In this document: in pieces, positions 1-7,390 of the stretch | Layout of the letters: the number at the start of each line of letters is the position of its first letter | Numbering within the stretch: the first letter of the stretch is position 1 | Assembly: GCF_014635865.1 (NCBI RefSeq) | Contig: NZ_BMDQ01000001.1 | Location: forward strand, 806,001 to 870,000 | From: Winogradskyella haliclonae | GTDB lineage: Bacteria > Bacteroidota > Bacteroidia > Flavobacteriales > Flavobacteriaceae | Direction of reading: 5' to 3' | DNA length: 64,000 nucleotides | Made by a program: the position numbers and the translations under genes | Notes under the pieces: model-generated | Seen by the model: only the letters and a program-made list of their open reading frames with translations | Told to the model about the DNA's origin: nothing | The model's database searches: none

Positions 1-1689
1 TGGGGTAGCATCTCTAAAAAGCGACAGGTCATTTCCATCCCCTCCTACATAACTTAAGACACCCTCATAGTCACCAAATGTCACCGTACTCCCTTCAGGC
101 AATCCATTAAACGTTCCATTTATAGCATCAGTACCATCATTATTGATGAGTATGATTTCAGCTTCATTGGGTATCGCTGTAAATCCTCCTTGTGGTGTAA
201 AATTACCGTTACTTATATTCACGGTACCATTGACTATCAATTGATCAAAGTTGGCTTCGGTATCTCCCGTTACATTGGGTGCAAAATTTCCATTTATATC
301 AAAATCTATCGCCCCATTAATGGTCGTATCTCCTGTGAGAACACCTTCAGATTCAGTAACTTCAAAGGTTCCTCCTACAGTGATTGGGAAGTTTTGTGTA
401 TTAATTTGAAAATCACCTATGTTAATATCATTACCCGCTCCGTTTAAGGTGAGTGCATTGGCAAAAGAAACATCGTTATCCTGCCCATCAATACCTGCAA
501 TGGTAATACCCGAAGTGATATCAGCTATAGGTACGGTTACCGTAGTTCCATCAGGGAGTAGAGTAGCACCTATGACATTTGGACTTAATAAACCACTAAC
601 AGAAAGTGTAGTGCCATCATTAGCGATCGTTAATTGTAAATCATCAAGGGTCTCGATATCGAGAATGGTCAATCCTCCATCAAATACAACAAGTGTCTCA
701 GCAGGATTTTCTTCTATAGTCACATCAAAAGAACAGGTAGCTATATTTCCATAGGCATCGGTCACTTCAAACATGTTGGTGGTAGTACCTACTGGAAATG
801 TTCCGCCAGATGCGATGCCCGAAGTAAGAGTTGCTTCTGAAGATTGCCCTTCAATTTGTATAAGAAAACGTCTTTCAACAGTTGCATTTCTATCATTCCA
901 TGTTCCGTTAGGTAACATGACTGCATAATCTTCATTGCCAGAATTATTGGGTTCGCCAGAAGCCCAATTCTCATAACCGTCATTTTCTGAACCCGCATAC
1001 CAAAGAAAAGAACCTTCAATAAATCGATCTGTGTATCCTAATAACACCTGAACATTGGTTGCTCCCGTTACAAAATTTACAGCTTCTCTTAACCAATCAT
1101 TATGTTCTTGATCAATGACAGTTACAAGATTACCACCAGCGAGATTTGCTTCATTGAAACCGTCTTCTAATAGTATAGGAAAATCAGACAGATAGTAGTT
1201 ACGTATATCTCCATCAGGATCGGTATAGACACCTAAATGTATAAAATCATTCGGTGTTTCTGTGGTACAATCAACCACTGTTGGGGTATCATAGGTCACT
1301 ATAGTTTCCGTATTACCAAAGGGTAATTCCAATAAGATATCATCTGGACATGTGATTACAGGATCTTGTCCATCTGTAATAAAAACAGTAGTACTACAAA
1401 ATGCGTTTTGACCCGAGGTGTCCTGAACAATAAGACTCACGGTTTGTGGACCTACATCATCACAATCAAAGAAAGAAGGATTGATAGAACGTATGATAAC
1501 CGATTCTCCAGCAGAAGCACCACTACCATTACTTATCTGGCTAAATGTAATGGTTCGAGTACCATCAGCACCTAAAGCAAAGGATCGGTCTTCACGACAA
1601 TTAACAAATGGACTGTCTTGTGCAGATACATTGATTTGCCATAACGATACAATGACAAGCCATAAAACTAAAGGGGTATTTATTTTCAT
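1..1689 (-). CDS. Secreted adhesin-like protein with C-type lectin and HYR domains (partial, runs off left edge)
   Basis: An open frame of 563 codons reads from ATG at 1689 to the window edge without a stop, so the C-terminus is missing. It starts with a signal peptide ending in VSAQ. Residues about 30-145 are HYR/immunoglobulin-like, including ITDGQDPVITCPDDI. A C-type lectin-like fold is inserted at about 150-275 and shows the EPN motif in GEPNNSGNEDYAVM and a WND motif. A second HYR-like strand set follows (VTDAYGNIATCSFDV). The last part is a beta-rich repeat ending in GDGNDLSLF, as in passenger domains of large adhesins. The likely role is surface binding of sugars or ice/particles; export by T9SS is an inference because the end is not visible. 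A sampled 60-base stretch is 45% G+C against 32% in the kinase gene nearby, which may hint at transfer. Its promoter carries a TAMG array. Confidence 0.8.
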   Translation of the reverse strand, partial: MKINTPLVLWLVIVSLWQINVSAQDSPFVNCREDRSFALGADGTRTITFSQISNGSGASAGESVIIRSINPSFFDCDDVGPQTVSLIVQDTSGQNAFCSTTVFITDGQDPVITCPDDILLELPFGNTETIVTYDTPTVVDCTTETPNDFIHLGVYTDPDGDIRNYYLSDFPILLEDGFNEANLAGGNLVTVIDQEHNDWLREAVNFVTGATNVQVLLGYTDRFIEGSFLWYAGSENDGYENWASGEPNNSGNEDYAVMLPNGTWNDRNATVERRFLIQIEGQSSEATLTSGIASGGTFPVGTTTNMFEVTDAYGNIATCSFDVTIEENPAETLVVFDGGLTILDIETLDDLQLTIANDGTTLSVSGLLSPNVIGATLLPDGTTVTVPIADITSGITIAGIDGQDNDVSFANALTLNGAGNDINIGDFQINTQNFPITVGGTFEVTESEGVLTGDTTINGAIDFDINGNFAPNVTGDTEANFDQLIVNGTVNISNGNFTPQGGFTAIPNEAEIILINNDGTDAINGTFNGLPEGSTVTFGDYEGVLSYVGGDGNDLSLFRDATP

Positions 1690-1712
1690 GATTATAAGTT
1701 TAAAATCATATA

Positions 1713-1720
1713 CAAAATTA
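1713..1720 (-). promoter_or_regulatory. -7 box of the adhesin gene promoter
   Basis: On the minus strand this reads TAATTTTG, an exact match to the Bacteroidota TAnnTTTG box, 23 bases upstream of the ATG at 1689. The -33 position 19 bp further upstream reads TTTC, close to TTTG. The TAMG array at 1744-1780 begins exactly 23 bp upstream of this box. Confidence 0.65.
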
Positions 1721-1743
1721 TCTCTGAGATATAGCTTAAGAAA

Positions 1744-1780
1744 TAAGTGACAACTCTTAATTTTTACGTAGTGGTACGTA
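1744..1780. promoter_or_regulatory. TAMG array D: two 16-bp inverted repeats, candidate NarL-type regulator site
   Basis: Plus strand: TAAGTGACAACTCTTA (1744-1759), a 5-bp spacer, then TACGTAGTGGTACGTA (1765-1780). Each 16-mer begins TAMG and ends with its complement, like the 7-2-7 sites of NarL-family regulators. The element ends 23 bp upstream of the adhesin -7 box, where an activator would sit. The response regulator encoded at 2503-3150 is the natural candidate to bind it (inference). Confidence 0.6.
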
Positions 1781-1795
1781 GACTTTATGGTAACG

Positions 1796-1953
1796 ATAAA
1801 AAAGACCTCCTTAATGATTTAAGGAGGTCTTGACACATACTTAGTTAATTTTCCCTTTAACAAATTACCAAGCTTGTATCTGTCAACTATTAACCCATTA
1901 ACACAATAGGGAATTAACTATTACCGTAACTATGTTTTAACGATAATAAATTG
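1796..1953 (-). ncRNA. Candidate short untranslated RNA between TAMG array A and a terminator
   Basis: No gene lies between 1832 and 2003. On the minus strand, array A (1984-2020) is followed after 22 bp by TTAATTTG (1954-1961), one mismatch from a -7 box. Transcription from it would stop at the strong terminator at 1802-1831, giving an RNA of about 150 nt. The only reading frames in it are under 20 codons. It could equally be the 3' untranslated tail of the upstream gene. No known RNA family is recognised. Confidence 0.3.
1802..1831 (-). terminator. Intrinsic terminator, 13-bp perfect stem
   Basis: AAGACCTCCTTAA at 1802-1814 pairs perfectly with TTAAGGAGGTCTT at 1819-1831 around a TGAT loop. 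On the minus strand the stem runs into TTTTTT (1803-1798), so it ends leftward transcripts from the receiver remnant or from a promoter near 1954. It keeps the adhesin promoter separate from upstream transcription. Confidence 0.85.
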
Positions 1954-1983
1954 CAAATTAAGATGGTATTACATAATACCAAA

Positions 1984-2020
1984 TACGTAATAACACGTAA
2001 ATTTTAAGTATTAATACGTA
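1984..2020. promoter_or_regulatory. TAMG array A: two 16-bp inverted repeats
   Basis: Plus strand: TACGTAATAACACGTA (1984-1999), 5-bp spacer, TAAGTATTAATACGTA (2005-2020). The second unit is an inverted repeat matching at 7 of 8 positions. The array overlaps the end of the receiver-remnant frame (stop at 2004-2006). On the minus strand a near-consensus -7 box (TTAATTTG, 1954-1961) follows at 22 bp. Confidence 0.6.
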
Positions 2021-2354
2021 GTTGATTATTAGGTTTTTGATTATCGCTAACTAATGTTATTTTAATTAGATTTAACTCTTTAACAAGTGTAGATTCAAAA
2101 TCTTTACTTTCAGGGTTTATATATTTTATTTTAACTGAAAAGCTGTTTTTACAATGCGTACTATTGTCATCTGTTAATACTATAAAATTTGATTTAATCC
2201 CTTTAAATTTTATAGCTTTAATAATGTCATTAGCTGAGAGCTCAGGAAGTTTACTCTCTATAATTACTAATCTAGGGCGTTTACTTATAACATATTCAAG
2301 AGCCTCAAAGCCTTTATGATATATGACAATGTTATTAAAGTTATGTTCTAACAA
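2004..2354 (-). CDS. Degenerate response-regulator receiver domain, possibly a gene remnant
   Basis: The translated segment has the alternating beta/alpha layout of a receiver: VIYHKGFEALEYVISKRPRLVIIES, then KAIKFKGIKSNFIVLTDD. The phosphoacceptor Asp is replaced by Glu (VIIES where the neighbouring regulator has ALLDI), and the beta5 Lys appears lost. The first start, TTG at 2354, would omit strand beta1 and helix alpha1, yet these are readable in the same frame upstream to about 2423 (TIIIAHRNKALTQKLRQF). That stretch lacks the acidic pair and has no ATG, GTG or TTG before the stop at 2493. There is no output domain. It may be a pseudogene, start at a rare codon, or encode a non-phosphorylated decoy. 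It follows the response regulator gene on the same strand. Confidence 0.5.
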   Translation of the reverse strand: MLEHNFNNIVIYHKGFEALEYVISKRPRLVIIESKLPELSANDIIKAIKFKGIKSNFIVLTDDNSTHCKNSFSVKIKYINPESKDFESTLVKELNLIKITLVSDNQKPNNQLRINT

Positions 2355-2465
2355 AAACTGTCTTAATTTTTGGGTAAGCGCTTTATTTCTATGAGCAATT
2401 ATAATAGTTATAATAGTTTTCGGATTAATCTCTACGAAGTAAAAACAATGCCAAAAACTTATAAA

Positions 2466-2502
2466 TACGTATTGGCTCTTAAATACTAAGTGTTAGCACG
2501 TA
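2466..2502. promoter_or_regulatory. TAMG array B: two 16-bp inverted repeats, abutting the response-regulator stop codon
   Basis: Plus strand: TACGTATTGGCTCTTA (2466-2481), 5-bp spacer, TAAGTGTTAGCACGTA (2487-2502). The array ends one base before the regulator stop codon (2503-2505). It lies upstream of the receiver remnant. At the spacing used by arrays C and D the -7 position reads TTACTTCG, a poor match, so promoter activity here is uncertain. Confidence 0.55.
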
Positions 2503-3150
2503 TTATTGAGAGAATATTGTACTTCTATTCACTAAAGACCAATTTGTTAAGGCGTTATTGCCTTTTTTTAAGCCTAGTTTTTCGATAATATTACTTCTAT
2601 GTTTTTCGATAGTTCTTATAGACAATGATAATGTATTTGCTATTTCTTGATTAGATATCTCTTGCGCAATTAATTTTAAAATTTTTATTTCGGAAAGTGT
2701 TAACAGGCTAAGTCTTTTTAACTCTTCGGTCGCTTCTATTATGGGTTGGCTATCAATTGACTTACTGAAGTAAACATTACCAGAAACGACTTCATTAATG
2801 CAATGCTCAATCTCAAAAAAGCTATCTTCTTTTAGTAAGTAGCCATTAATCTGAAATGTTTTAGCCTGAACTAAATAATACGATTCTTTATGAAAAGATA
2901 AGATTATGAATTTGGTTTTAGAGCCTTTTTCCCTAGCCAGTTTTATAACTTCAAAACCGTTTAACATTGGCATATCTATATCTAAAAGCGCTAGAGTTGG
3001 GTGAAGTTTTAAAATTAATTCTAATGCTTGTATACCATTATTAGCTTGACCTATAATGCTATAGCCGTTCTTTTCAAGTTCATCATTCAGGCCTTTTAAA
3101 AGCATTGGATGATCATCAGCAGTAATGATTGTTATGTCTTCTTTATTCAT
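2503..3150 (-). CDS. NarL/LuxR-family response regulator
   Basis: This is a 215-residue two-domain regulator. The receiver (about 5-120) has the acidic pair D12-D13, phosphoacceptor D57 in LLDIDMPML, a Ser in FIILSFHKES and the conserved Lys in GYLLKED. The C-terminal LuxR helix-turn-helix (about 148-207) reads LTLSEIKILKLIAQEISNQE and continues with SIRTIEKHRSNI. All catalytic positions are intact. Its ATG overlaps the kinase stop as ATGA (3147-3150), so the pair is translationally coupled and is surely a cognate two-component system. The four TAMG arrays around it have the 7-2-7 spacing used by this family, which suggests autoregulation. The signal is unknown. Confidence 0.92.
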   Translation of the reverse strand: MNKEDITIITADDHPMLLKGLNDELEKNGYSIIGQANNGIQALELILKLHPTLALLDIDMPMLNGFEVIKLAREKGSKTKFIILSFHKESYYLVQAKTFQINGYLLKEDSFFEIEHCINEVVSGNVYFSKSIDSQPIIEATEELKRLSLLTLSEIKILKLIAQEISNQEIANTLSLSIRTIEKHRSNIIEKLGLKKGNNALTNWSLVNRSTIFSQ

Positions 3151-5192
3151 ATAGGAATATTTAACTGCATTATAGTACCGTTGTTGTCTTGACTATCAAA
3201 ATATAGTTTTGCGCCTATAATTTTAGCACGCTCTTTTAAAGTCTTAAGACCTAAGCTCATATCCTTGTATTTAGTTTGAAAATCAAAACCTTTACCATTA
3301 TCACTAACCGTAATATCTATTTCGCCCTTGGGTTTCTTAATTTTTATTTTTACAGCTTTGGCTTCTGAGTGTCTTACTATATTACTAAGTGTTTCTTGAA
3401 TTATTCGATATACATGTAGTTCAACATTTTTAGAAACTGTGCCATCAATATTTTCAATGTCTTCACTAAAAAACAAATCAGTAGTAGCATTAATATTATA
3501 GACTAGCACCTTAATAGACTCAGTTAGTCCAAGGCGTTCTAAATTTGATGGATGTAATCCTCTAGAGATACTTCTCACTTCCTCTAAAGTATCTTTAGCT
3601 AGGGTTTTTGTATTTTCATCCCCCACATATTTCATCGATTTACTAAGAAGCATTAATTTTTGACCAACACTATCATGCAATTCTCTTGCAATTCGGCCTC
3701 GCTCATTTTCTTGCGCATTTATTAAATTTTGAGAAAATTTGTTTTGCAATTTTTGTTTCTTATGTTCAAATTTTCGGATACGTGATAGATATATAATCGT
3801 GAATATTGCAAGTAAAGAAAGACCTCCAAAAATTATCCAACGTTGTTTATCTCTATTCTCATGATTTAAAATTTCAATTTCAGATTCTTTCCTAGCAATT
3901 TTAGCATCACGCTTTTCGGTCTCGTACAAGGTTTGATAATACGATAGTGCATTTGAACGCTTTATAGCCATAAGAGAGTCATTAATTACAGTAGCCTGCT
4001 CATAATGATACAATGCTGACTTAGAATTGCCCATTTGTTGATAAACTTTATAGAGTAATGTATGAGCGCTCTTTTTTTGCTCAACTGACCTATTTTTTAT
4101 TTGAAAATCATAATGTTTTTTAGCATACTCTAAAGATTTCGAATACTCCTTTTTTGCCAAATAATAGTACCCAAGACTTTTGTTATAAGCATCTTCAAAG
4201 TAGCCTTTAGTATAACGTTCTGGATTAGCTTGTATCTTTTTTAAAATCTGGGTAGCTTTTTCTAAACTATCTAAAATAGAATATTCCTGAAGTAACTTGT
4301 TTAGTATTTGCGGTTCATATCTATCTTTTACCTCAACAGAATTTTGAGCATAATCCAGTGCCGAATTTAAATTATGCAACGCTTCTGATTTATTTTCAGT
4401 AAAACTATTATCTATTGCGGCATTTAAAAGTGCAGATATTATTCCAGATTCATAATTTATAGCTTTTGCAAGTTTTACGACTTCATTCCTTTCAACTTTA
4501 GCCTCGTTGTAAAAACCACTCATACTATATAGGTCAGCCCTAGAACTTTTTGTATTTACTAATCTAATAGTATCTTTTGTTTTCAGATAAATTGCCTCTA
4601 CTTCTTGTAACATCTTAGAAGCAGCTGCTAATTTTCCTATGCGTGTATAGGCATCTGCAATATATTTTTTTGAAATACCATATAATATTGAATCACCTTC
4701 TTTACTCGCATATTCAGAAGCAATATTATATATATCTATAGCTTTCTCAACTTCTTCTGAAAAATAATAACTATCACCACCATTGAGATAAAATCTAGCC
4801 AATAAAGCATTATTGGTAACAGGCAATTTTTTAGCGTCAAAATCTTCAAAAAATGCCTTGCCTTCATTTGGTCTCCCTAGCCGATTAGTGTAGGACCAAA
4901 CCAATCGAGCAGCATGCCTATTAGCAATATCAAAGGAATCTATATCTATAGCATAGTCTATGGTTGCCTTTATAATAGAATCGTATTTAAACTCAATTTT
5001 ATCTCTAGTAATGAAGCATAAACTGTCCAATAGCCTTAGTTTTTGATATCCGTTTAAATGATTTATCTCTTTTTTAAGTTCCTCTATTTTTTGGGATAGA
5101 GTTTTTTCTTGAGCGTTTACAAAAGAAGAAAAAAGGAAAAATATATTAACTAATAACAGTAATTGCTTAAAATTATGGATTCTACTTTTCAT
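3147..5192 (-). CDS. TPR-containing membrane histidine kinase (HisKA_3 type)
   Basis: 681 residues. A signal peptide (to about residue 28, VNAQ) is followed by about 400 periplasmic residues of TPR-like helical repeats. A transmembrane helix lies at about 452-469. A coiled linker leads to a HisKA_3 dimerisation domain with the phosphorylated His at about 506 in ARELHDSVGQ. The HATPase domain has the N-box QETLSNIVRH (about 600) and G-box DNGKGF (about 631-636). This NarX/DesK-type architecture pairs with NarL-family regulators, here the coupled gene at 2503. It would sense a cell-envelope or periplasmic signal through the TPR domain; the ligand cannot be read from sequence. Confidence 0.92.
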   Translation of the reverse strand: MKSRIHNFKQLLLLVNIFFLFSSFVNAQEKTLSQKIEELKKEINHLNGYQKLRLLDSLCFITRDKIEFKYDSIIKATIDYAIDIDSFDIANRHAARLVWSYTNRLGRPNEGKAFFEDFDAKKLPVTNNALLARFYLNGGDSYYFSEEVEKAIDIYNIASEYASKEGDSILYGISKKYIADAYTRIGKLAAASKMLQEVEAIYLKTKDTIRLVNTKSSRADLYSMSGFYNEAKVERNEVVKLAKAINYESGIISALLNAAIDNSFTENKSEALHNLNSALDYAQNSVEVKDRYEPQILNKLLQEYSILDSLEKATQILKKIQANPERYTKGYFEDAYNKSLGYYYLAKKEYSKSLEYAKKHYDFQIKNRSVEQKKSAHTLLYKVYQQMGNSKSALYHYEQATVINDSLMAIKRSNALSYYQTLYETEKRDAKIARKESEIEILNHENRDKQRWIIFGGLSLLAIFTIIYLSRIRKFEHKKQKLQNKFSQNLINAQENERGRIARELHDSVGQKLMLLSKSMKYVGDENTKTLAKDTLEEVRSISRGLHPSNLERLGLTESIKVLVYNINATTDLFFSEDIENIDGTVSKNVELHVYRIIQETLSNIVRHSEAKAVKIKIKKPKGEIDITVSDNGKGFDFQTKYKDMSLGLKTLKERAKIIGAKLYFDSQDNNGTIMQLNIPI

Positions 5193-5222
5193 TATTAATA
5201 ACTAATAATTCTGTTAGCTTAA

Positions 5223-5230
5223 CAAATTTA
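5223..5230 (-). promoter_or_regulatory. -7 box of the kinase-regulator operon
   Basis: Minus strand reads TAAATTTG, an exact TAnnTTTG match, 30 bases upstream of the kinase ATG. The -33 position is poor (TGTA), as expected for a promoter that needs an activator. Array C starts exactly 23 bp upstream of the box. Confidence 0.65.
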
Positions 5231-5253
5231 GGATTAATTATAAAGACATTACA

Positions 5254-5290
5254 TACGAGCCAGTACGTATATTGTAAGTAGCGCTACTTA
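5254..5290. promoter_or_regulatory. TAMG array C: two 16-bp inverted repeats upstream of the kinase operon
   Basis: Plus strand: TACGAGCCAGTACGTA (5254-5269), 5-bp spacer, TAAGTAGCGCTACTTA (5275-5290). The second unit is a perfect 16-bp palindrome. The position just upstream of the promoter -33 region suggests positive autoregulation by the encoded response regulator (inference). Confidence 0.65.
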
Positions 5291-5360
5291 AATTAGGATA
5301 ATTATATTTTGATAATCAAATATCCTTTTAATTTGCTTCGAGAGTGTGGTATGAAGCGGA

Positions 5361-5396
5361 ACAAAAACCCCGATACTTTTGTATCGGGGTTTTTGT
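5361..5396 (-). terminator. Intrinsic terminator, 16-bp perfect stem
   Basis: ACAAAAACCCCGATAC (5361-5376) pairs with GTATCGGGGTTTTTGT (5381-5396) around TTTT. It lies 35 bp beyond the stop of the DUF4136 lipoprotein gene and insulates the kinase operon promoter. A-rich and T-rich flanks allow function in both directions. Confidence 0.9.
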
Positions 5397-5430
5397 TTTA
5401 AATATATGAATCATTACTAATGAATGATTA

Positions 5431-6021
5431 TTAATTAGGAAACTCTTTAAAAATCTCATTTATCATTCTAGTCATAAGTGTCTGGTCTGAGATGTGAGAT
5501 TTAAAATCTTCAGCAATACCTATCCATACTAACTCTTTGGACTTTCTATTAAACACTTCAACGACCAAACTACCTTTTTTATATGGTCTATTGCTTATTT
5601 CTTCACCACCTTTACTATAATATCTTTTATAGTCAGATACACTTACTGTAGCATAATTTGGACTACTAGAGAAACCACCACCAGTTGCTGCTTGTTCAGA
5701 ATTATTCTTATTCTTGTTGTTAAGATTACTTTTAATGTCGTTTGAAGTGGTTAACAAAACCAATAAATCTGGATTATCTTTATTAACGGAGAATCCATTT
5801 TCTACCATTTTAGTATTCATAACGGTAATTAAAGATTCTTCAACAGATTTATCTAAATCGCTATTAAAATCAGTTGCATTAAATCCAGTATTAGGTAAAT
5901 AAGCAAAGGTTTTAAACTCGTTAAAATTGTCATTTGTGTATTTTTTTGTTCTAACATTAGAAGCACAGCTCATTAAAATGAGTAATGCAAGGGCGGGTAA
6001 GTATTTTAAATTTTTCTTCAT
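5431..6021 (-). CDS. DUF4136-family lipoprotein
   Basis: About 196 residues from the ATG at 6021, chosen because a lipoprotein signal (hydrophobic stretch then LILMSC) follows directly; an upstream ATG at 6048 would add nine charged residues. After the acylated Cys come the beta-rich DUF4136 segments: KFKTFAYLP-like N-terminal strand (FNEFKTFAYLPNT), SLITVMNTKMVENGF, NPDLLVLLTTSND and the C-terminal SLVVEVFNRKSKELVWIGIA. A low-complexity Asn-rich insert lies near residue 110. The family is anchored in the envelope with no assigned reaction. The gene stands alone, with its own terminator downstream. Confidence 0.8.
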   Translation of the reverse strand: MKKNLKYLPALALLILMSCASNVRTKKYTNDNFNEFKTFAYLPNTGFNATDFNSDLDKSVEESLITVMNTKMVENGFSVNKDNPDLLVLLTTSNDIKSNLNNKNKNNSEQAATGGGFSSSPNYATVSVSDYKRYYSKGGEEISNRPYKKGSLVVEVFNRKSKELVWIGIAEDFKSHISDQTLMTRMINEIFKEFPN

Positions 6022-6178
6022 ATGTATCTTTTTTCTTAGCAAAAGCAATTATTGCAAAGTTAATAATCAACTGATTGTCAATTAAATAGAAATTGTTATT
6101 TTTCTGTTAAACTAGTTCTACTGGAAATTATTCAAAACACCAAAAAAGGTTATGGGTCTTTAATGGATAGAATTTAGC

Positions 6179-7291
6179 CTATAAGTTCAACCACTTTTTA
6201 AACTCTGCAGCTTTATTTTTACTTATAATAATATCAACTTCAGAGCTTGGATTAATAAGTATTTTTAACTGATTGTTACCATACTTTACAATTTTATCAA
6301 TTGATGATATAGCGATAATAAACTGTCTGTTTGCTCTAAAAAAATAAGTGTTATCAAGGTTGGTATATAGCTCATCTAAGCTAGAGTTAGATGTGGAGCG
6401 CTTGCCATCAGAGCAAAGAACATATGTAATCCCCATATCCGTATAGATGTAAGCAATATCTTCTGTAGATACAGATACAAGCTCGTTTCTAACATATGTA
6501 AGGATTCTCTTTTTGGTGCTGCTATCAACATCTTCATTTAGTAAAGATCTATCAGATACTTGTTGCTGATAGGTGTCTAAAGCACTATTTAATTTTGAAA
6601 GATTTATAATTTCGTCAGATAGTTTTTCATTCTTTATCTCAAGCTTTTTTTCGTACTTACTACCAATTAAACGCACTATCAATACAGATGAAAGTATAAA
6701 TAGAAAGCCCATAACTAATAATATAATCTGAAAATTACTTCTAATCTTTTTTATTTGTTGAGATACTTTAAACGTATTGGCGTGTGCACCAACAATCCAA
6801 TCAGAGTTGGCTACCGGATAAATAAATATAACCTCTGAGTCTTGATTGTTTTTAAGACTTGGAGTATCATCTATGTCTTCGCGCTTTTGTAATAATTTGT
6901 ATAAATCTTGCGAAGTAACTTTATCTGATACAGAAGAAATGAAAGATTCTTTGTTACTTATGGACTGTCCTAATTGTTTTACATCAGGATGACAGACGAT
7001 ATCACCAGACCAATTAAATACACTTACAAAGCCAGCATCTAAGTTTGAATTTTCTATACTTTGTTGGATGCTTTTTATCGATACTTCTTTAGACATGCCA
7101 TTTTCTAATTGGTTACCAATTAGCATAGCGACTTGTTTGGCTTCTCGCTGACTAAACTCTAATTGAGTTTCTAAAACTTTTTCTGCAGCTTCATTAACAA
7201 AATATCTAATTGCCACACTAGAGATAATTAAAAACACTAATGACAACGATAAAAAGGTGAGTAAGTAAAGTTTGTCTTTACGCATGGACAT
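6179..7291 (-). CDS. Membrane-anchored LytTR transcriptional regulator with extracytoplasmic PDC/Cache-like sensor
   Basis: 370 residues. A transmembrane helix at about 10-30 is followed by about 150 extracytoplasmic residues resembling a PDC/Cache sensor (VSVFNWSGDIVCHPDVKQLG and IYPVANSDWIVGAH). A second transmembrane helix is at about 190-208. A coiled coil leads to a C-terminal LytTR DNA-binding domain (about 270-370), with FFRANRQFIIAISSI and the closing ISKNKAAEFKKWL. A sensor fused directly to LytTR makes it a one-component regulator without phosphotransfer. ATG codons at 7291 and 7285 are both possible. Targets are unknown. The TAMG arrays fit the NarL-type regulator better than LytTR. 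Confidence 0.8.
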   Translation of the reverse strand: MSMRKDKLYLLTFLSLSLVFLIISSVAIRYFVNEAAEKVLETQLEFSQREAKQVAMLIGNQLENGMSKEVSIKSIQQSIENSNLDAGFVSVFNWSGDIVCHPDVKQLGQSISNKESFISSVSDKVTSQDLYKLLQKREDIDDTPSLKNNQDSEVIFIYPVANSDWIVGAHANTFKVSQQIKKIRSNFQIILLVMGFLFILSSVLIVRLIGSKYEKKLEIKNEKLSDEIINLSKLNSALDTYQQQVSDRSLLNEDVDSSTKKRILTYVRNELVSVSTEDIAYIYTDMGITYVLCSDGKRSTSNSSLDELYTNLDNTYFFRANRQFIIAISSIDKIVKYGNNQLKILINPSSEVDIIISKNKAAEFKKWLNL

Positions 7292-7368
7292 CTAAAAATA
7301 TATGCGAATATATAAATTTTGTGAGCATAAACTTAAAGAAGCATGGCTAGGTTTGACATCTGTTTTTT

Positions 7369-7390
7369 TAAAATATGAAAGCATATTTTA
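7369..7390. other. Hairpin in the 330-bp gap before the cytochrome gene
   Basis: TAAAATATG (7369-7377) and CATATTTTA (7382-7390) form a perfect 9-bp stem with a 4-base loop. The gap 7292-7621 otherwise holds T-rich sequence, a weaker repeat TATTCC/GGAATA (7440-7459) and no frame longer than about ten codons. The hairpin could be an operator or part of a leader. Confidence 0.3.

Noticed and set aside
1802-1831. 13-bp inverted repeat as an insertion-sequence end
   Set aside because: The arms are adjacent with a 4-base loop and a U-run, so it is a terminator; no transposase frame is nearby.
1690-2003. Protein gene in the 314-base gap before the adhesin
   Set aside because: All frames there are short; the gap holds regulatory arrays, a -7 box and a terminator.
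1744-5290. TAMG arrays as LytTR binding sites for the regulator at 6179
   Set aside because: LytTR sites are direct repeats of about 9 bp. Here each unit is an inverted repeat with NarL-type 16-bp length, so the neighbouring NarL-type regulator is the better fit; not fully excluded.
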